Origin: Caedimonas sp.
GTDB lineage: Bacteria > Pseudomonadota > Alphaproteobacteria > Caedimonadales > Caedimonadaceae
DNA: 39,304 nucleotides
NCBI GenBank assembly: GCA_016794245.1
Contig: JAEUKR010000040.1
Coordinates: 1 to 39,304 of the forward strand
Direction of reading: 5' to 3'
The position numbers and the translations under genes were made by a program. The notes under the pieces are model-generated. The model did no database searches, was not told where the DNA came from, and saw only the letters and a program-made list of their open reading frames with translations. Below, piece after piece: positions 24,512 through 32,891 of the stretch. Each line of letters begins with the position of its first letter. Position 1 is the first letter of the stretch.

Positions 24512-25998
24512 GCCTCTTTTTTTCTTTAAAGGAAAGCTTGCTCAGGGTCATCGAGTCTGTGCCCTTTCCCCAAATCTATAAAATTGTTTTTTTTACGCTC
24601 TTGCCTTTAAGCGTTTTTGCACCGCTAGGAATCACGGCCTTGATGTGTTTGCTCGCGGTCGTTTTCTTCATGGAGATGGCAAGGAATTTTCCTTTGAAAT
24701 ATATCTTTCAGGAAAACAATAAGCTCGTTTTTCTGTTGGGGATCATCCTGATTTTTTCATTTTTTTCCTGCTTTGGCTCAATTATAAAGGGAGAAAGTTT
24801 TAAGAATTGGGTGAGAATAGCCTCTCTTTTTCTGGCGGGGTATGTTGTTTTGAGGGGGCTTCAAACGACGTCCTGTCAAAAAGAAATCATAAAAAGTCTT
24901 CGGGCAGGATTTATCGTTGCCCTGATTCTCCTTTTTATCGAATCAATGACAGATGGCTTTATATTGATTCTTATTAAGCAGGAAATTGTCGAATTATTTA
25001 AATACAACAAGTCTGTTTCTGTGATGATTCTCTTGGCAGGGCCTGTATTCTTCCTCTCTACAAGATATCTGGCGCCTTCACATCTTTTTTATTTTTTAAG
25101 CGCGCCAGTCTTTATTGTTTTGATTTATGTCGTTTTCTCTTTGAAACATGACGCTTCCAAGGTTGCCGTTATAATCGGGTCAATTTCGTTTGTTATACTT
25201 TATTTTTTGTCGCTGAAATCGAGAAAGATATTCCTGCAAATACTGATTTGTTTTTGTTTTGCAGGCTCTTTGACCATTCCAAAGATTTATTCTGTTCCCA
25301 TTGTTAAAGAATCCGCATTCCAGTATTGTAAGAAACTGAGCCTGTATCACCGTGTAGCTATCTGGACCACTGTGCGCCAGATAGCGTTCAATCAAGTGAA
25401 GGATCTTGAAGGTTCTGTGAAACACACCCTTTTTGGATTCGGGATAGAAAGCTTAAAATCAGATATTTTTTCAAGATTGACGTATACGTGGGAATTACCA
25501 TCTCCCATTGAGTCATCCAAGACTTCTCCCAAACAATCAGAGATCAGGAAAATGATGGTTGAATCCATGAATCTGAAACATATTAAAGAAGCGCTCGATC
25601 CGGACAAGGCATCTTCTGACCAGATCCTCTATAAATATAATTTTCCTTTTGTGACAAGCAAAGGGATTCCCTCGCATCCTCATAATTTCATTTTGCATAT
25701 TTTATTAGACTTGGGTCTTGTCGGTCTTCTTTTCCTTTTTTTGCTGATAGAGTTATGCGTCTGTGGAATTTTGAGATTCAATTCACATCCTGTTTACTTG
25801 TGTATGGCCTCTGGAACCTTGATAATTTTCTTGATTATTGCCTCCATCAGTTATGGTATCTGGCAAAGCTGGTGGATATGCGTCATATGGCTTGTCGCTT
25901 CTCTCTTGCAGCTTCTCAAGGTCAAACCTGAAAAATCACAACAGGAAGAAATAAGAATAAGTGACGAAAATGATTTAAAATTTGATTTTGTTCTCTAA
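24508..25998 (+). CDS. O-antigen ligase/polymerase (Wzy/WaaL-like) membrane protein
   Basis: A 496-aa polytopic protein with about ten hydrophobic segments and a large loop near residues 270-400. The loop end carries GIPSHPHNFILHILLDLGLVG, which fits the Wzy_C/O-antigen ligase motif (H-NFxL--L---GL-G). Such proteins ligate or polymerise O-antigen or related glycans at the periplasmic face. ATG 24508 overlaps the EVE stop as ATGA. The following gene makes a modified sugar nucleotide, which fits a surface polysaccharide role. Ligase versus polymerase cannot be told. Confidence 0.75.
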   Translation: MSLFFSLKESLLRVIESVPFPQIYKIVFFTLLPLSVFAPLGITALMCLLAVVFFMEMARNFPLKYIFQENNKLVFLLGIILIFSFFSCFGSIIKGESFKNWVRIASLFLAGYVVLRGLQTTSCQKEIIKSLRAGFIVALILLFIESMTDGFILILIKQEIVELFKYNKSVSVMILLAGPVFFLSTRYLAPSHLFYFLSAPVFIVLIYVVFSLKHDASKVAVIIGSISFVILYFLSLKSRKIFLQILICFCFAGSLTIPKIYSVPIVKESAFQYCKKLSLYHRVAIWTTVRQIAFNQVKDLEGSVKHTLFGFGIESLKSDIFSRLTYTWELPSPIESSKTSPKQSEIRKMMVESMNLKHIKEALDPDKASSDQILYKYNFPFVTSKGIPSHPHNFILHILLDLGLVGLLFLFLLIELCVCGILRFNSHPVYLCMASGTLIIFLIIASISYGIWQSWWICVIWLVASLLQLLKVKPEKSQQEEIRISDENDLKFDFVL

Positions 25999-26076
25999 AA
26001 CAGAAAAACAAATATATTGAATTGTCCATCTTATATTGCGTATAAGTAAAATATAAATTGAAAGATTATTGATGAT

Positions 26077-28035
26077 ATGAAAAACGTTGTGAAATATATA
26101 ATTAAAAAGATCTTGAGATATTTTTCTGATCTCGACGACAAAATAAATAAAACATATTTTATTTTTACGCACGACCTTCTGGCTTCTTTTATTTCTTTGC
26201 CTCTTTCCTTGTGGTTAAGGGTGGGAGAAGAGATTCATGATTACCCGACGGAATTGATCGTCAAACACGCAACGATTTACGCACTGCTTTCCGCAGGCGT
26301 ATTTGTCTGGTTCAGGACATACAGAAGCGTATGGCGATATGTCTCCATGAATGAGCTTTTGTTGCTGACCGTTTCTGTAAGCTGTACCAACATTCTTTAC
26401 CTTATGACGGCATTTCTCATGTCTCATTCGGGGACGATGCCGCATTCGCTTGTCATCATTAACTGGTTTATCAATATCGCTCTTTTAGGCAGTTCAAGAT
26501 TCACCTATCGTTTCCTGAAAAATGAATTCAACCATTCTTCCCAAGGCGGTTCTTTTTCATTGCCGGTGAAAACGCTTTTGATCGGTCTGACGGATCAGAC
26601 GGAAATGTTTATTCGAGACCAGATTCGGCAAGGAGAGAGTTCTTACGATATTGTCGGGATTCTGGAAACCACAAACCGTAATATTGGTCGCCACGTTCAT
26701 TCTGTTGAAGTTTTAGGTCAATTGAGGGATTTTCCGAAAGTCTTGAAAAAATTGGAGTCATTCAATAATTGTCCTCAGAAACTGGTGATTACCGATCCTG
26801 ACTTTACGGGGAAACCCTTGCAGGAACTTATCACGCTCAACAAAAAATATAACTTTGAAATCGCGCGTTTGCCTCGGATGTGGGAAATGACAAGCGCCAC
26901 TCAAAAGATCCAGATTAAACCCATTTCAATTGAGGATCTGCTGGGACGTCCTCAAGTAGGTCTCAATCGCAAGAGTATGCAAGTATTTCTCCGTGGTAAG
27001 CGTGTCCTTGTGACGGGATGCGGGGGGTCTATTGGCGGAGAACTTGTTCGACAAATTGCCAACTTTGATCCCTCTCATCTGACATTGCTGGATCATTCCG
27101 AGTACTTGTTATATAAATCTGAATTGGAGTTAAGTGAAAATCACCCGGACCTTTCACGTCGGGCTATTCTGGCTGATGTGGCGAATTCTATTCGAATCGC
27201 AGAGATTTTTAATGAAGAAAGACCTGAAATCGTTTTTCACGCCGCCGCTCTTAAACATGTCCCTATCGCTCAGACAAATCCAAACGAAGCTGTGATGACA
27301 AATGTGATGGGCACACAGAACGTTGCGGAAGCTGCCCGTCAGTGCAACGTCAAGGCGGTAGTCTTTATTTCAACAGATAAGGCCGTTAACCCGACAAACA
27401 TTATGGGAGCTACAAAGCGTCTTTCGGAAAGTTACTGTCAGGCATTGGATAGCCTTGGCGTCAAAGAGAAAACAACGCGTTTCATTACAACGCGGTTTGG
27501 AAATGTTTTAGGATCCACAGGGTCGGTGGTGCCTCTTTTTAAACGACAAATCGCCCGTGGGGGACCTTTGACAGTGACGCATCCAGACGTAAAACGTTAC
27601 TTTATGACGATTCATGAAGCTGTGGAACTTGTGCTTCAGGCGGCTGTTCTGGGGTATGAGAGTCCAGACACAGCCGGACAAATTTTTGTTTTGGAAATGG
27701 GAGATCTTATTAAAATCTCTGATTTGGCGCGCCAAATGATTCAACTGGCCGGGTTTATTCCCGATAAGGATATACAAATTAACTATACAGGATTGCGAGA
27801 AGGGGAAAAACTGTATGAAGAGCTGTTTTATGGGGAAGAAAAATTGATCAAGACAAAATGCAGTGGACTCATGTTGGCTTCTCCAAAGGTGATGAATTAT
27901 GGACTTTTGAGAAATTCCCTTCATCAACTCCGGGAGTATGCTCAACAGTATCAGACGGATTTAAGCCTGGAGATGCTTAAAAAACTTGTTCCTGAATATC
28001 AGTTTGGAAATGAGTCCCATTTCCAAACCGATTAA
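26077..28035 (+). CDS. FlaA1/CapD-type nucleotide-sugar 4,6-dehydratase, membrane bound
   Basis: The 652-aa protein has four N-terminal membrane helices (about residues 25-150), a CoA-binding-like Rossmann domain (to about 290), and a C-terminal extended SDR domain. In the SDR domain the NAD motif is VLVTGCGGSIGGEL and the active-site region is STDKAVNPTNIMGATKR. Met replaces the usual Tyr, as in WbpM/PglF-type UDP-GlcNAc(GalNAc) 4,6-dehydratases. It makes a 4-keto-6-deoxy sugar nucleotide for surface glycans. A 78-base AT-rich gap separates it from the ligase-like gene. Confidence 0.9.
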   Translation: MKNVVKYIIKKILRYFSDLDDKINKTYFIFTHDLLASFISLPLSLWLRVGEEIHDYPTELIVKHATIYALLSAGVFVWFRTYRSVWRYVSMNELLLLTVSVSCTNILYLMTAFLMSHSGTMPHSLVIINWFINIALLGSSRFTYRFLKNEFNHSSQGGSFSLPVKTLLIGLTDQTEMFIRDQIRQGESSYDIVGILETTNRNIGRHVHSVEVLGQLRDFPKVLKKLESFNNCPQKLVITDPDFTGKPLQELITLNKKYNFEIARLPRMWEMTSATQKIQIKPISIEDLLGRPQVGLNRKSMQVFLRGKRVLVTGCGGSIGGELVRQIANFDPSHLTLLDHSEYLLYKSELELSENHPDLSRRAILADVANSIRIAEIFNEERPEIVFHAAALKHVPIAQTNPNEAVMTNVMGTQNVAEAARQCNVKAVVFISTDKAVNPTNIMGATKRLSESYCQALDSLGVKEKTTRFITTRFGNVLGSTGSVVPLFKRQIARGGPLTVTHPDVKRYFMTIHEAVELVLQAAVLGYESPDTAGQIFVLEMGDLIKISDLARQMIQLAGFIPDKDIQINYTGLREGEKLYEELFYGEEKLIKTKCSGLMLASPKVMNYGLLRNSLHQLREYAQQYQTDLSLEMLKKLVPEYQFGNESHFQTD

Positions 28036-28057
28036 ACAGAAGGTTCAACACCTCGAC

Positions 28058-28079
28058 GGTTTGAAAGACGAAGGGTATA
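28058..28079 (-). repeat. ERIC-like palindromic repeat, left end only (copy B)
   Basis: Read on the minus strand, these 22 bases match the left end of the full copy (TATACCCTTCGTCTTTCAAA). The 12-base AGTGTTATGCTG found beside copy A occurs here at 28089-28100, at the end of the holin gene. It lies in the gap between the dehydratase and the phage block, so it marks the junction. Confidence 0.6.
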
Positions 28080-28092
28080 AGGGCATAGAGTG

Positions 28093-28647
28093 TTATGCTG
28101 AATAATTTCCCTTGCTTCTTAACAGGGCAGCCAGATCTTTTGTTTTGCTGCCGCGAGAGGATCCAAATTCAAAGGCGTAAGCGTCTTTAAGACAAGCCCC
28201 GAATATTCCCGCGATCGTTGAAATGATCCCTACTGCTTCGCCCGGCAATTCCTTTTGGTAATACCCAAGGGCAAAAAGACAAAAGAGAAGACCTGTAGCC
28301 GCCGCGATCACCATGATATCGGCGCGCGTATTGCTGCGTCCGGCGGCGATGATCGCTGCATCGCGAGCACGCGCATTCATTCGTTCTTGAAGATAGGCGT
28401 GTTCTGTCTCATGTTCTATGTTCGCCAAAGCCTGTTGATATTGAAGAAGCAGTTTAGGATCTTGCGCGAGAGCCTGAACAGCGGCCATAGGTTCCTCTGT
28501 TTTCGTTATTTGTTTAGCAATGCCGACGACTTGCTGCGCGACTTTTTGAGTGGTGGCGACAGATTCTTCGGAACTTGATAGCCATTTGGAAACCAAGGGA
28601 GCCATTTCAGCCAAAGCAACAGCCGCCGTGATAAAAGGTATCGCCAT
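28093..28647 (-). CDS. Holin, GTA 3TM holin type
   Basis: A 184-aa protein with a hydrophobic N-terminal segment, a long charged helical middle, two membrane helices (about residues 108-128 and 136-152) and the end AFEFGSSRGSKTKD. That pattern fits the holin family named for gene-transfer-agent release (GTA_holin_3TM). It would permeabilise the inner membrane so that the adjacent hydrolase reaches peptidoglycan. It starts 2 bases after the hydrolase stop and is the last gene of the phage block. Confidence 0.75.
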   Translation of the reverse strand: MAIPFITAAVALAEMAPLVSKWLSSSEESVATTQKVAQQVVGIAKQITKTEEPMAAVQALAQDPKLLLQYQQALANIEHETEHAYLQERMNARARDAAIIAAGRSNTRADIMVIAAATGLLFCLFALGYYQKELPGEAVGIISTIAGIFGACLKDAYAFEFGSSRGSKTKDLAALLRSKGNYSA

Positions 28648-28649
28648 GA

Positions 28650-29105
28650 TTAACCTCTTTCTTCGGGATAAAGTTTAAAAAATAGATGTTGCCCAATACG
28701 AGCGTTTGGCTTTATGCCTTTAGCCCAGGCCGGAGGATAGAAAAGCCAGGAAGCGTAATAATGATCGCTTCCCTGCGTCAGATCAGGCCACTTTTTTTGG
28801 TACACGTTTTCCGCGACATGCCAGCATAAATCGAAAACAGGATTGTCTCCTGACTGGACTGATGAAATAATCTGATAATTGGGATCTTTCATATTCCAGC
28901 AGGAGAACTGATAGGGTTTCAGGCAAACCTCGCTGAGCGTTTTTCCAAACCGCTGGGGCGCTCTTGTCCGATTCATGACTACGTTGGCGATGGCTACAAG
29001 AGCACTGAGCCCTCCCTCTGGCTGACTGAATTCGCTTCTTGCTTCTCCATAGATCGTTCGCGCCAGGACATCCAGATTATAAAAATGTTTATCCTGTTCA
29101 TTCAT
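28650..29105 (-). CDS. Cell wall hydrolase, SleB/Hydrolase_2 family (phage lysin)
   Basis: A 151-aa hydrolase with the family signature LARTIYGEARSE followed by ALVAIANVVMNR, FSCWN, and the DHYYASWL and PAWAKG blocks. The Glu of GEARSE is the likely catalytic acid. The ATG at 29105 was chosen because the family starts there; upstream in-frame codons to 29159 are Lys/Arg-rich and overlap the acidic tail of the previous gene. Next to a holin it forms a lysis cassette. No signal peptide is seen, so export probably depends on the holin. Confidence 0.85.
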   Translation of the reverse strand: MNEQDKHFYNLDVLARTIYGEARSEFSQPEGGLSALVAIANVVMNRTRAPQRFGKTLSEVCLKPYQFSCWNMKDPNYQIISSVQSGDNPVFDLCWHVAENVYQKKWPDLTQGSDHYYASWLFYPPAWAKGIKPNARIGQHLFFKLYPEERG

Positions 29106-29679
29106 CGTCGTTGTCTTCCTCTTCTTCATCTTCCGCCTCTTCGATGACAAAAGCCTCATCTTTCAGGGCATGCCAATTTCTGCCATCGCCATAGATCAAA
29201 CACACTTTTTTGGACGTTACGTAGAGTCCAAGCGCTCCCATTTCTGCTTTGGGCAAATTGTCTTTTGTGAAAATGGGGACTTGCGTAAGCGTGACGGAGC
29301 GGTTCAGCATTTCGGAAAGATCCAGAAAAACTTTCCAATTTTGCTCTTCAAATTGAGCGCCACTGTGATGTGTAGTCACGCAGACCCAGGTTTGAGCGTC
29401 TTTAGCAACAACGTCATAGGCGGCATAGAAAGTGTTTGCCTCCCACTTGCCGCGCAAAGCGTAGGTCAGCCGAGGAAGTTTGAATTGTCCGAAAGACGTG
29501 CCATAGCTTCCCGTAATGTTAAGAGTGTCACCGTTTTGCTCAATTTCTTTGATTCCTTCTGCCGGTGTCGGGGTTGTCTCCAACGTTTCGATGCGTTTGA
29601 GAAGTTCTTCAAAATTTCCATCAATTTCATCCGAGGTTAGAGGCGCTCCTTTTTGATAACGATAAACGACAGGCATCAT
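29098..29679 (-). CDS. Phage tail/fibre-like protein, 193 aa
   Basis: The N-terminus YRYQKGAPLTSDEIDGNFEEL is the kind of segment that begins many phage tail-fibre or appendage proteins. The middle is beta-rich with a carbohydrate-binding-like WEANTFYAAYDVVAKDAQTWVC stretch, similar to short repeats in tail appendages. The C-terminus is a run of Glu/Asp. It starts with a 4-base overlap on the 310-aa gene and overlaps the hydrolase by 8 bases. A receptor-binding or tail-tip role is inferred only. Confidence 0.5.
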   Translation of the reverse strand: MMPVVYRYQKGAPLTSDEIDGNFEELLKRIETLETTPTPAEGIKEIEQNGDTLNITGSYGTSFGQFKLPRLTYALRGKWEANTFYAAYDVVAKDAQTWVCVTTHHSGAQFEEQNWKVFLDLSEMLNRSVTLTQVPIFTKDNLPKAEMGALGLYVTSKKVCLIYGDGRNWHALKDEAFVIEEAEDEEEEDNDDE

Positions 29680-30608
29680 GTTCTCCCTTGGTTCAGTTGT
29701 GGCATGAACGTAATATCAACCTCTCCGCTTTCCAACTCCAGTTGCTGATAAGTCTTCGAGGTATATGTTAAAAGTTCTTTCGACGATTTGTGCTGAAGCG
29801 TGATCCTGGCGAGTCCTTGCTGGATAGAATCCGCGAGCGAGTTGCATTGATCCTTGGTCAGGTCATCCTCGAAAAACCAGCGGGAATTCGATTTTACTCC
29901 CCCATGAGGGGGGATGATATTCTCTTTCTTTAAAGCGATGAGCGAGTAAAGTTTTAGATATGTCGTCTGATCCGAAGAGAGGATAACCGAAAAAATCATC
30001 ACTATTTTTTCAATGCTTATTCCCGCTTTGCAATATCCACCATAGCCAAGAACAGGAGTGGATTCACTTCTTGTCTTGCCATGAGGAGGCGTGACCATAC
30101 AGACGTCCTGGGGAGAAAAGTTTAGCTGTTGAATGAGTAACGGATCCGTTTGAACCCGAAATTCTTTTCTCAATACGGTGCGGTCAGGAGGCAAGATCAG
30201 TTTGATTTCCTGAAACTCTTCTCCTTGAAAAGGCTTGTCATCAAACAGACCGTATCCTGCGAAGTGCAGTTCAATGGCTCTGTTGCAGCTGAATTTGGCA
30301 ATCGCTTCATCGTTTCCTCCCCGAACGGCGTCCACTCCATAATAAGGAACCGCTCTCATCGCCTTATTGTTGATGATGAGTTGCACAAGAGATGAAGCGT
30401 CTTTTAGAGGAACAGGAACAATTTTGGTACGCAGGATGACAGAGGCGGGAAAGTCTTTGGCGCCAGCGAAGGTCACTTGAATATTTCCCTTTCGGTGAGC
30501 TGTTGAAAGAACGCCTTCTTCGCTCACATCGCTATCAGGTGCGGATATCAGCGCTCCTTGCGGATAGGGCTTTATCTGACAAGCGCGAATGCCGCGATCA
30601 ATGCTCAT
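29676..30608 (-). CDS. Phage-block protein of unknown function, 310 aa
   Basis: AAGGAG precedes the ATG. The protein is soluble, beta-rich, without membrane segments, and I do not recognise a family. Its place between a large tail/hub-like protein and a fibre-like protein suggests a tail or adhesion component. The 162 bases before it hold the longest palindromic repeat of the window, which separates it from the gene it would normally follow. Confidence 0.5.
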   Translation of the reverse strand: MSIDRGIRACQIKPYPQGALISAPDSDVSEEGVLSTAHRKGNIQVTFAGAKDFPASVILRTKIVPVPLKDASSLVQLIINNKAMRAVPYYGVDAVRGGNDEAIAKFSCNRAIELHFAGYGLFDDKPFQGEEFQEIKLILPPDRTVLRKEFRVQTDPLLIQQLNFSPQDVCMVTPPHGKTRSESTPVLGYGGYCKAGISIEKIVMIFSVILSSDQTTYLKLYSLIALKKENIIPPHGGVKSNSRWFFEDDLTKDQCNSLADSIQQGLARITLQHKSSKELLTYTSKTYQQLELESGEVDITFMPQLNQGRT

Positions 30609-30629
30609 GATAATATTTCTCCTTTCCTT

Positions 30630-30757
30630 TGTACCCTTTGTCTTTCAAACTGTGGGGGCGTTGGCCTTCGGGATTCGTCCTGCTCACGTACTGATTGTAC
30701 GCTGCGCGGGACTCACCGCTCGTCCGCCACCCCACATCTTGAAATGCTTTGGGTATA
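30630..30757 (-). repeat. ERIC-like palindromic repeat, full copy (copy C)
   Basis: An imperfect palindrome of about 127 bases fills the gap between two phage genes. Outer blocks pair as TACCC/GGGTA, TTTCAA/TTGAAA and TGTGGGG/CCCCACA. The apex is CGTAC-TGATT-GTACG (30687-30701) with flanking GTCC-GC pairing. Length, TATACCC/GGGTATA-type ends, a GCGTTGGC block and a GGGACTCAC block resemble the ERIC/IRU consensus as I remember it. Ends recur at 17911, 28058, 30758 and 32734. Confidence 0.8.
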
Positions 30758-30772
30758 TATACCCTTCGTCTT
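30758..30772 (-). repeat. Truncated left end of a second ERIC-like copy in tandem
   Basis: TATACCCTTCGTCTT follows directly on the GGGTATA end of copy C and is the left end of a further copy that stops after 15 bases. The stop codon of the 648-aa gene (30771-30773) overlaps it, so the repeat supplies that gene's terminus. Confidence 0.65.
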
Positions 30773-32717
30773 ACAGAATCTGGAGGTGTTCGTTCTGCCC
30801 GGAGGCTTTTAAATCAATTTGCCTGGGAGAAGACCAGGGATAGGGGATATCAACTTCTATATATTCCGTCATTGTTCCCAAGGGCTTTAAATCCAGAAGT
30901 CGTATATGAAGCGTCGTTGGCACGTGCTTGAGAGCCGCTTCGATATTGTGGCTCAGCGGGTATTGAGTACGCAGAAGATGCTTGTTTTGCCGTGAGGCTG
31001 GATTCGTAACAGTCATTTCCTGAACCAGATCTCTTGCCGTTAATGCTTGAGGCTGGATCCATCTTGTTTGATTTTCCTGATTTTGTGGCAACTGATAATC
31101 TATGTCTGAGGGAGAACGTCCTTTTAAAACATCCGTCTGGTAATCAGGACTCCCATAATCCATGCTATAAGTATAAGACGCATGAGACAGGGTTGGCGCA
31201 TCCCTGTTCCTCATCTCTTCCCCTGTTCCAATGGAAACCCCCAGAATTACCTCTCCCCATTTCTTGCCAGATTGACCTTCCATACATAATCGCAATGATT
31301 TGACTTTGCCCCATACTTCTTCTCCTGGAAGGCGGTGATCTTTAATCTTTACGGAATGATCACATGTAAGATCGACGAAATTTTCAATGGGACCAGACAC
31401 AGTAATTTCTACAGCGCGTGCTGAAGCCGCCAAATGTGCACGCGCGATTTCAATCGCGTATTCAATCGCTTTTTTGCCGCGGTCTGTTGAAAAAAATCGA
31501 CCTTGATGTGCGGAAAACAAAGCTTTTGGTTTTTTCCCGGTCGCTATCCAATGATGCCGATCTTCCTCAAAGGTTGCTTCTGATCTGTGCTTGCGCCTGC
31601 AAGTATAAGCGCCATCACCGTAAACAACGCGGAAACCCTTGCTATAATTCCACTTGGCATGCCATGTGTGTATGTCGTCTGTGGAAGCAATGTTTTGCAA
31701 ATTAAGATTTAGTTTCCGCGTTCTTTGATCATAGTCCGGAGAAAGCTGTGTAGCGTGCCCAAGCGTGAATCGCACTTTTTCACGACGTTTTTGCCGATAG
31801 ATCCATCCGAGCACAAGGTTTGCTTTAAACCATGACCTTTTGAGTCTCTTTTGCTGGGGTTGAGAGGGCTTGTCCTTACCATACGCCGGATCTTCAGGAG
31901 AAACCCAGATCGGTTCGGAAACCGCAGGATATAAGTTGAGGTCTCCGGTATAATTGGGCGTAATTTCTTTTAAATCGCTTTTCGCAACCCAGTATCCAGA
32001 GTGGCCGATTTTTTCATTTGTTTGCCACCATTTTGCTTGTAGATCTTCTCCTGTTAGCGTATTGACGATTCCTTCCCGGAAACAAGATCTTATGAGGGGC
32101 GAGAGATCGGTCTCTCCTCGATAGTGTTGGATCCACTCGACGGAAAGAGAAACGTTAACGGCGCTGAGGGGCGGCTCTCCCATACGTATTTTCAGACTGT
32201 CGTAAAAATGCTTTTCTCCAAGATCGACTTTATGAGATCCCCAAAACAGGTTTGAAAGCTTTACCTCGCCCGTTTTTCGACACCAGAAAAACAATTCGGA
32301 ACGCGCTTCAAGGCTTTCCATAGGATCATCATGCCCTTCTTCCTCTACGAACAGAGAATCCCAGAAAGGAGACCCCTTGAGATTCTGGTGAAGAGTTTGA
32401 AGCTGATCTTCCCAATGAGAGGGGCGCGCCGTAAAGTTTAAAGCGATCATCTCGCGATTCAGATGATGAGGAACAGCGCAAAGTTTTCCTTTGAAAAGAA
32501 GCTCGATTCCTTTTCCACGATCGCAGGAAACATAGCACCATTGTTTTTGATGAGGATCAAGAAACCCTGCATAAGGATTTCGGATTTCAATCGTGACAAG
32601 AGGGAACGCCCCTTCTTTTTCCGTCAGGGAAAAGGAAAATATTTCTCCATCTGTCAAGGCGTGGCGTAACGGATTAAAATCTTCCCTTTCATCGACCCAT
32701 GCGAAATATAGCTTCAT
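30771..32717 (-). CDS. Large phage tail/baseplate hub-like protein, 648 aa
   Basis: A very strong GAGGAGGT ribosome site precedes the ATG. The N-terminal quarter (FSLTEKEGAFPLVTIEIRNPYAGF, then LLFKGKLCAVP) has the look of a hub or tail-associated beta domain, but I do not recognise a named family. It has no membrane segments and many Trp and charged residues. Size and place in the block suggest a tail-tip structural protein. It is bracketed by palindromic repeats (copy D upstream, copy C and its tandem end downstream), and its stop codon lies in the repeat, so the native C-terminus may be altered. Confidence 0.5.
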   Translation of the reverse strand: MKLYFAWVDEREDFNPLRHALTDGEIFSFSLTEKEGAFPLVTIEIRNPYAGFLDPHQKQWCYVSCDRGKGIELLFKGKLCAVPHHLNREMIALNFTARPSHWEDQLQTLHQNLKGSPFWDSLFVEEEGHDDPMESLEARSELFFWCRKTGEVKLSNLFWGSHKVDLGEKHFYDSLKIRMGEPPLSAVNVSLSVEWIQHYRGETDLSPLIRSCFREGIVNTLTGEDLQAKWWQTNEKIGHSGYWVAKSDLKEITPNYTGDLNLYPAVSEPIWVSPEDPAYGKDKPSQPQQKRLKRSWFKANLVLGWIYRQKRREKVRFTLGHATQLSPDYDQRTRKLNLNLQNIASTDDIHTWHAKWNYSKGFRVVYGDGAYTCRRKHRSEATFEEDRHHWIATGKKPKALFSAHQGRFFSTDRGKKAIEYAIEIARAHLAASARAVEITVSGPIENFVDLTCDHSVKIKDHRLPGEEVWGKVKSLRLCMEGQSGKKWGEVILGVSIGTGEEMRNRDAPTLSHASYTYSMDYGSPDYQTDVLKGRSPSDIDYQLPQNQENQTRWIQPQALTARDLVQEMTVTNPASRQNKHLLRTQYPLSHNIEAALKHVPTTLHIRLLDLKPLGTMTEYIEVDIPYPWSSPRQIDLKASGQNEHLQIL

Positions 32718-32733
32718 TTTACCTCCTCGACTT

Positions 32734-32767
32734 TATACCCTTCGTCTTTTGAAATCCTTTGGGTATA
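32734..32767. repeat. ERIC-like repeat, internally deleted 34-bp form (copy D)
   Basis: The left end TATACCCTTCGTCTT is joined directly to the right end TTGAAATCCTTTGGGTATA with the whole middle missing. It lies in the gap between the divergent 648-aa gene and the EamA gene. It is therefore in the leader of one or both. Confidence 0.75.
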
Positions 32768-32891
32768 GACTTCTTTTCTCAAATTTGCCTGACTCCAAAA
32801 TTTACTCGACAAAATATAGAGAGATCTGGCATAAGATGATTATCGGCTTTGCGTAAATTCTAATCATTCTAATCAGAGGACAAACAGATCA

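Noticed and set aside
28058-32767. CRISPR array made from the recurring TATACCC/GGGTATA strings
   Set aside because: Copies are irregularly spaced by kilobases, vary in length, lie between genes and are inverted repeats without spacers.
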